Of a DNA stretch of 18,719 bases, positions 15,561 through 18,719 are shown piece after piece. Under the pieces are notes generated by a model. It was not told the origin of the DNA, searched no databases, and saw only the letters and a program-made list of their open reading frames with translations. Position 1 is the stretch's first letter. The number at the start of each line of letters is the position of its first letter. The translations under genes and the position numbers were made by a program. The stretch comes from Pseudomonadota bacterium (lineage in GTDB: Bacteria > Pseudomonadota > Gammaproteobacteria > Steroidobacterales > Steroidobacteraceae), in contig CANGMU010000018.1 of the NCBI GenBank assembly GCA_947454665.1, positions 1-18,719 of the forward strand, read 5' to 3'.

Positions 15561-16588
15561 CACGGCGCGCGCTTCGACACTTCGGAGGCGTGCCCTTCTG
15601 CGCAGACGAATTCGACGATTTCCGTGCCGTCGGCAAGGCCCATCATCCACTTGCGCGTGTGCGGCCCTGTCCAGGCTTCCGGGTCCTCGGCGAACAGCTC
15701 GACCTGCATGCGTCCGTAGCTCACGCGTGTGTACTTCTCGACGATGTGCAGCTTCTCGGTGTGGATGCCGAAGCCCGGGGTGATCTCGTTGAAACCCACT
15801 GTGTCGACGACCAGCGTGTCGCCTTCCCAATGCGCGATGGAATGGCCGTACCACGCCGGATTCCATTCCGCCGGATCCGGATGCGACCGGCCATCCATGA
15901 AGAACTGGCGATGGCCGGGGTCCATGTCTTCGGTGAGCTGCACGATCCGGTCGCGGGCCACCACGAAACGCGTCGGATAGGCCATCAGGGTGGGCACGGC
16001 GACCTGTGGCAGGCAGTAGGCGCCGGCATTGTCCTGCTTGAGTTTCGCCAGTTCGTCGGCCATCGCCTGTGCCCAGGGCTTCATCGGCATGGCCGGCGGA
16101 GCGAAACCGTCACCGATGTTCGTCCAGACGCCGGAAAGGTCCGGATGACCGTCAGCCAGTCGCGGGACCGGGCCGTCGACGTTCTTCGTCTTCGCGCGCA
16201 GGTCGGCGCCCTGCAACAGCGGGTCGTCGCCCACCGTGCCCAGATTCATGCCCCAGGAAATGTGCAGGTCCAGTTCGACCGGCTTGCCCGGGACGACGAC
16301 CACATTGGCGCGCTGGTAGCGCTCGTAAAGCCGCGACGGCAGCACCAGATCAATGTTGTAGGTGCCGGCCGGCACCTGCGGGATCGAGTAACGGCCATCG
16401 CTGGCCAAGCGGCCCTTCACCATCTTGCCCGTGATGGTGTCCGTCAGCGTGACATCGGTTTCCAGCCGCACCACCACGCTCCCATCGGGATCGACGACGC
16501 GGCCGAGGATCGCGCCGGCGGGTGCCGCGGCGTGCAGGGCGGTCGCCAGCAGCAGGGCGGCGGCGCCGGAAGAAAGTGAACGCAGCAT
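15545..16588 (-). CDS. Exported paralogue of the first operon protein
   Basis: 347 aa, function not recognised. ATG 16588 is preceded by a strong GGAGG ribosome-binding site, which decides it over upstream in-frame ATGs. Signal peptide MLRSLSSGAAALLLATALHAAAPAGA, then the same carboxypeptidase-regulatory-like domain (GRVVDPDGSVVVRLETDV, PQVPAGTYNIDLVLPSRLYERY) and the same C-terminal region as the gene at 9534: WGMNLGTVGDDPLLQG, DGPVPR, PDLSGVWTN, AYCLPQ, WEGDTLVVDTVGFN, AEDPEAWTGP, EIVEFVCAEG and WKGRP at the end. Identity over the C-terminal part is high by eye, so the two probably have the same job. It is convergent with the operon and divergent from the TonB-dependent receptor, so it is separately expressed. 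Confidence 0.85.
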   Translation of the reverse strand: MLRSLSSGAAALLLATALHAAAPAGAILGRVVDPDGSVVVRLETDVTLTDTITGKMVKGRLASDGRYSIPQVPAGTYNIDLVLPSRLYERYQRANVVVVPGKPVELDLHISWGMNLGTVGDDPLLQGADLRAKTKNVDGPVPRLADGHPDLSGVWTNIGDGFAPPAMPMKPWAQAMADELAKLKQDNAGAYCLPQVAVPTLMAYPTRFVVARDRIVQLTEDMDPGHRQFFMDGRSHPDPAEWNPAWYGHSIAHWEGDTLVVDTVGFNEITPGFGIHTEKLHIVEKYTRVSYGRMQVELFAEDPEAWTGPHTRKWMMGLADGTEIVEFVCAEGHASEVSKRAPWKGRP

Positions 16589-16639
16589 GGTGGTCCTCCG
16601 ATGAGTGTGGCGCGGAGAATGCGAAACGTCCGCGCATGT

Positions 16640-16650
16640 GGTCAATGACC
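16640..16650. promoter_or_regulatory. Short palindrome in the divergent control region
   Basis: GGTCA-A-TGACC, a perfect 5+1+5 inverted repeat, 52 bp upstream of the minus-strand gene. On that strand it also contains TTGACC, a fair -35 match, with only a poor -10 about 18 bp further. It could be a regulator site or part of that promoter. Confidence 0.3.
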
Positions 16651-16659
16651 GGAGAAGCC

Positions 16660-16674
16660 GATTCGTATCGAATC
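16660..16674. promoter_or_regulatory. Palindromic operator candidate before the TonB-dependent receptor
   Basis: GATTCG-TAT-CGAATC, a perfect 6+3+6 inverted repeat near the middle of the 212-bp divergent spacer between the exported paralogue (starts 16588) and the receptor (starts 16801). Size fits a dimeric helix-turn-helix regulator. Its arms differ from the TTTAATC/GATTAAA operator, so a different regulator is expected. Confidence 0.45.
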
Positions 16675-16720
16675 AGGCCTCCAGTTCGCGCCCAACACAA
16701 TTGCCCTTCACCTTGAGGAA

Positions 16721-16747
16721 AGCACGGATTGCGCTGGTCCCTAGACT
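16721..16747 (+). promoter_or_regulatory. Candidate promoter of the TonB-dependent receptor gene
   Basis: AGCA at 16721-16724, 17 bases, TAGACT at 16742-16747, inside the exact decamer TCCCTAGACT (16738-16747) that also precedes the dioxygenase operon. Here the leader would be about 45-50 nt and includes a ribosome-binding site. The -35 resembles neither TTGACA nor a known extracytoplasmic sigma box, which suits an activator-dependent promoter. Confidence 0.4.
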
Positions 16748-16800
16748 CCGCGCTGTAGCTGATGCTTCGCGTCGCATATCCAGAATAGAGGGGAGAGTCC

Positions 16801-18719
16801 ATGAGCAACGTGCGCGTCCGGGCCGTGGTGTCCGGTATCCTGTCAGTGGCCGGCCTTCAGGCCGCCGGAGCGGCCTTTGCCGCGGATGACCTCACCGAGG
16901 TCGTCGTCACCGCCCAGCGGCGTGAGCAGCGTCTGCAGGACGTGCCGGTCGCCGTGTCCGTCGTCGCTGGCGCGCAGCTCGAGCGCGAGAACGTGAAGTC
17001 GCTGCAGGACCTCACCAGCTCGCTGGCCAACGTCAAGATTTCCACCGGTACGCTGACGAACTCGATGACCGTGCGCGGCGTCGGTTCCGGTAACAACAGC
17101 GGCTTCGAGCAGTCCGTCGCCACCTTCGCCGACGGCGTGTATCGCCCGCGTTCCCGCGCGACGAATGCCGCGCTGCTCGACCTGGAGCGCGTCGAGGTCC
17201 TCAAGGGCCCGCAGACGACGTTCTTCGGCGCCAACGCCATTGCCGGCGCGCTGAACATCACGACGCGCAAGCCGGGCAAGGAGTTCACCTACAACGCCAG
17301 CGCGCTGTACGGCTTCAACGACGGTGAGTACAACATCGAGGGCGGCGTCACCCTGCCGGCCTCCGACACTCTGAGTTTCCGCGTTGCCGGCCGCGTGTCG
17401 GGCATGGACGGCTACGTCACGATGCGTGACGGCAGCAAGAAGGGCCCCAACGACGACAGCAAGCAGGGCCGCGTGTCCTTCCGCTGGACCCCGGGCGACA
17501 TCTTCGAGTCGAATTTCCGCCTCGACGTCGGCACGTCGCGCACCGACGAGGCCGTGCCGCTCGAGGCGATCGGTTGCCCGCCGGGCGCCGGTTATCCGGC
17601 CCCGCTGCCGCCGGTCGGCGCTCCGTCCAACTGCGCCCTGGCGCTGCTGACGAATCCCAAGCTCGAGTCGTCGCTGAACTTCCACAGCGACTCGCCGCCG
17701 TCCTGGTACAACTACGACTTCCTCGAGGCGGCGTTCACGAACACCTGGTCGCTGGAAGCGGGCACGGTTTCGTCGATCACGTCCTACTTCGACCACGAAG
17801 CGAACAACCGCACGCAGCTGGTGGCGCTGTCCTTCCCGAACTACACGGCCAAGGGCTATGACCCGCTGCCGTCGGAAGTGCGCGAGAAGTATCACCAGGC
17901 CAGCCAGGAGCTGCGCTTCACGTCGAAGTCCGGCGGTCGCTTCGAATACATGTTCGGCGCGTACTACGCCGAGGCCGGTTGGACCAACACGTCCGGCACG
18001 GGCTTCTTCTTCATCCCCTTCGGCAACATCCTCTCCGGCGCGCCCTTCAACATGCCCGCCACGCCGGGTGATGCGTTCACCGGTGTGCCGCGCGTCACGA
18101 CGCAGGACAAGACGACGTCGGGCTTTGCGTCCGCCACCATCCATGCGACGGATGCCCTGCGCGTCAACCTCGGCGCCCGCTACTCGCGGATCGTCAAGGA
18201 TGGCCAGCGTTCGCTGACCTTCGGTACGTCGGTCAACAACGAGTTCGACAGCTTCGTGCCGTTCTCGAACCAGATCCTGCGCACGGGTGCCTGCATCATC
18301 CTGACCTGCGACAACAACCCCTTCACCCCGGCCCAGATCGTGAACAGCAAGTTCATGCCTTCGGCCGGTGTGCAGTACGACGTCAGCAAGGACCTGATGG
18401 CTTACGCGACGTTCACGACCGGTTTCAAGGCCGGTGGTTTCAGCGGCGCCGCGACGTCGAACACCTTCGGTCCGGAAGAGGTTGATTCCTACGAGGCTGG
18501 TATCAAGGGAAGCTTCCTTGATCGTCGGCTCACGTTGAATGCGGACGTGTTCCGCATGAACTACACGGGCCTGCAGGAAACGGCTTATACGCAGACGCTG
18601 GCGTCCATTGTTCTGAACGCCGCGGAATCCGTGGCCCAGGGCCTCGAGGTGAATGGCGACCTGCGCGTCAACGACGTGCTGCGTCTCCATGCCGATCTCG
18701 CTTACCTGGATTCGACCTA
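16801..18719 (+). CDS. TonB-dependent outer-membrane receptor (3'-truncated by window end)
   Basis: 639 codons visible of a likely 750-850; the last barrel strands and terminal aromatic residue are outside. It has a signal peptide (cut near AAFA/ADD), a TonB box EVVVTAQ at 33-39, a plug domain with LLDLERVEVLKGPQTTFFGANAIAGALNITTRKPG (125-159), then beta-barrel strands including YATFTTGFKAGGFSG. The family uses energy from TonB-ExbBD to import bulky substrates across the outer membrane. The plug has GPQTTFFGANA where most have GPQGTLFGRNA. Two Cys pairs in extracellular-loop regions suggest disulphides. GGGGAGAG precedes ATG 16801. The neighbours point to an aromatic or terpenoid substrate, not a siderophore, but the sequence alone cannot decide. 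Confidence 0.95.
   Translation, partial: MSNVRVRAVVSGILSVAGLQAAGAAFAADDLTEVVVTAQRREQRLQDVPVAVSVVAGAQLERENVKSLQDLTSSLANVKISTGTLTNSMTVRGVGSGNNSGFEQSVATFADGVYRPRSRATNAALLDLERVEVLKGPQTTFFGANAIAGALNITTRKPGKEFTYNASALYGFNDGEYNIEGGVTLPASDTLSFRVAGRVSGMDGYVTMRDGSKKGPNDDSKQGRVSFRWTPGDIFESNFRLDVGTSRTDEAVPLEAIGCPPGAGYPAPLPPVGAPSNCALALLTNPKLESSLNFHSDSPPSWYNYDFLEAAFTNTWSLEAGTVSSITSYFDHEANNRTQLVALSFPNYTAKGYDPLPSEVREKYHQASQELRFTSKSGGRFEYMFGAYYAEAGWTNTSGTGFFFIPFGNILSGAPFNMPATPGDAFTGVPRVTTQDKTTSGFASATIHATDALRVNLGARYSRIVKDGQRSLTFGTSVNNEFDSFVPFSNQILRTGACIILTCDNNPFTPAQIVNSKFMPSAGVQYDVSKDLMAYATFTTGFKAGGFSGAATSNTFGPEEVDSYEAGIKGSFLDRRLTLNADVFRMNYTGLQETAYTQTLASIVLNAAESVAQGLEVNGDLRVNDVLRLHADLAYLDST

Noticed and set aside
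16843..18690. 615-codon open frame on the minus strand antisense to the TonB-dependent receptor
   Set aside because: It lies wholly opposite a clear receptor gene; its translation is Arg/Val/Glu/His-rich with no recognisable domain, as expected from high-GC third-position bias.

Overview
The window is high-GC DNA read as a chromosomal segment of a gammaproteobacterium, probably from the Xanthomonadales/Nevskiales/Steroidobacterales side of the class. This rests on the housekeeping block rpoH-ftsX-ftsE-ftsY followed by rsmD-coaD, on the many overlapping ATGA junctions, and on an accessory block rich in DUF6152/DUF6644-type proteins and a TonB-dependent receptor. The taxonomic call is inference; no rRNA or tRNA gene is present.

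Region 1 (1-6144) is conserved core. On the minus strand lies ftsY-ftsE-ftsX with 4-bp ATGA overlaps, then rpoH (its 3' end is cut by the window edge). The 76-bp ftsX-rpoH gap holds a perfect CIRCE element (nine-base arms, nine-base spacer), so the heat-shock sigma factor itself looks like a target of the HrcA repressor. On the plus strand, rsmD, coaD and a gamma-glutamyltransferase gene follow, again chained by ATGA overlaps.

Region 2 (6239-9449) holds an exported ankyrin-repeat protein and a divergent pair of regulators: a TetR-type repressor with a clear palindromic operator, and an AraC-type activator.

Region 3 (9534-18719) is the accessory part of most interest. Seven tightly packed plus-strand genes read as one operon: an exported protein with a carboxypeptidase-regulatory-like N-terminus, a DUF6152-type periplasmic protein, two paralogous four-helix membrane proteins (DUF6644-like), two paralogous iron dioxygenases of the carotenoid oxygenase/lignostilbene dioxygenase family, and a small membrane protein. 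The first dioxygenase has a Tat signal; the second has none. Both keep all four iron-binding histidines and the Tyr/Lys pair that in lignostilbene dioxygenases contacts a phenolic 4-hydroxyl. A second copy of the first operon protein lies convergently downstream, and a TonB-dependent receptor (cut by the window end) completes the locus. The operon and the receptor share an aligned upstream motif (AGCA, 17 bases, TAGACT).

The working model, which is inference, is a regulated outer-membrane uptake and oxidative-cleavage locus for a phenolic aryl-alkene (stilbene- or phenylpropanoid-like), with one cleavage step in the periplasm and one in the cytoplasm.
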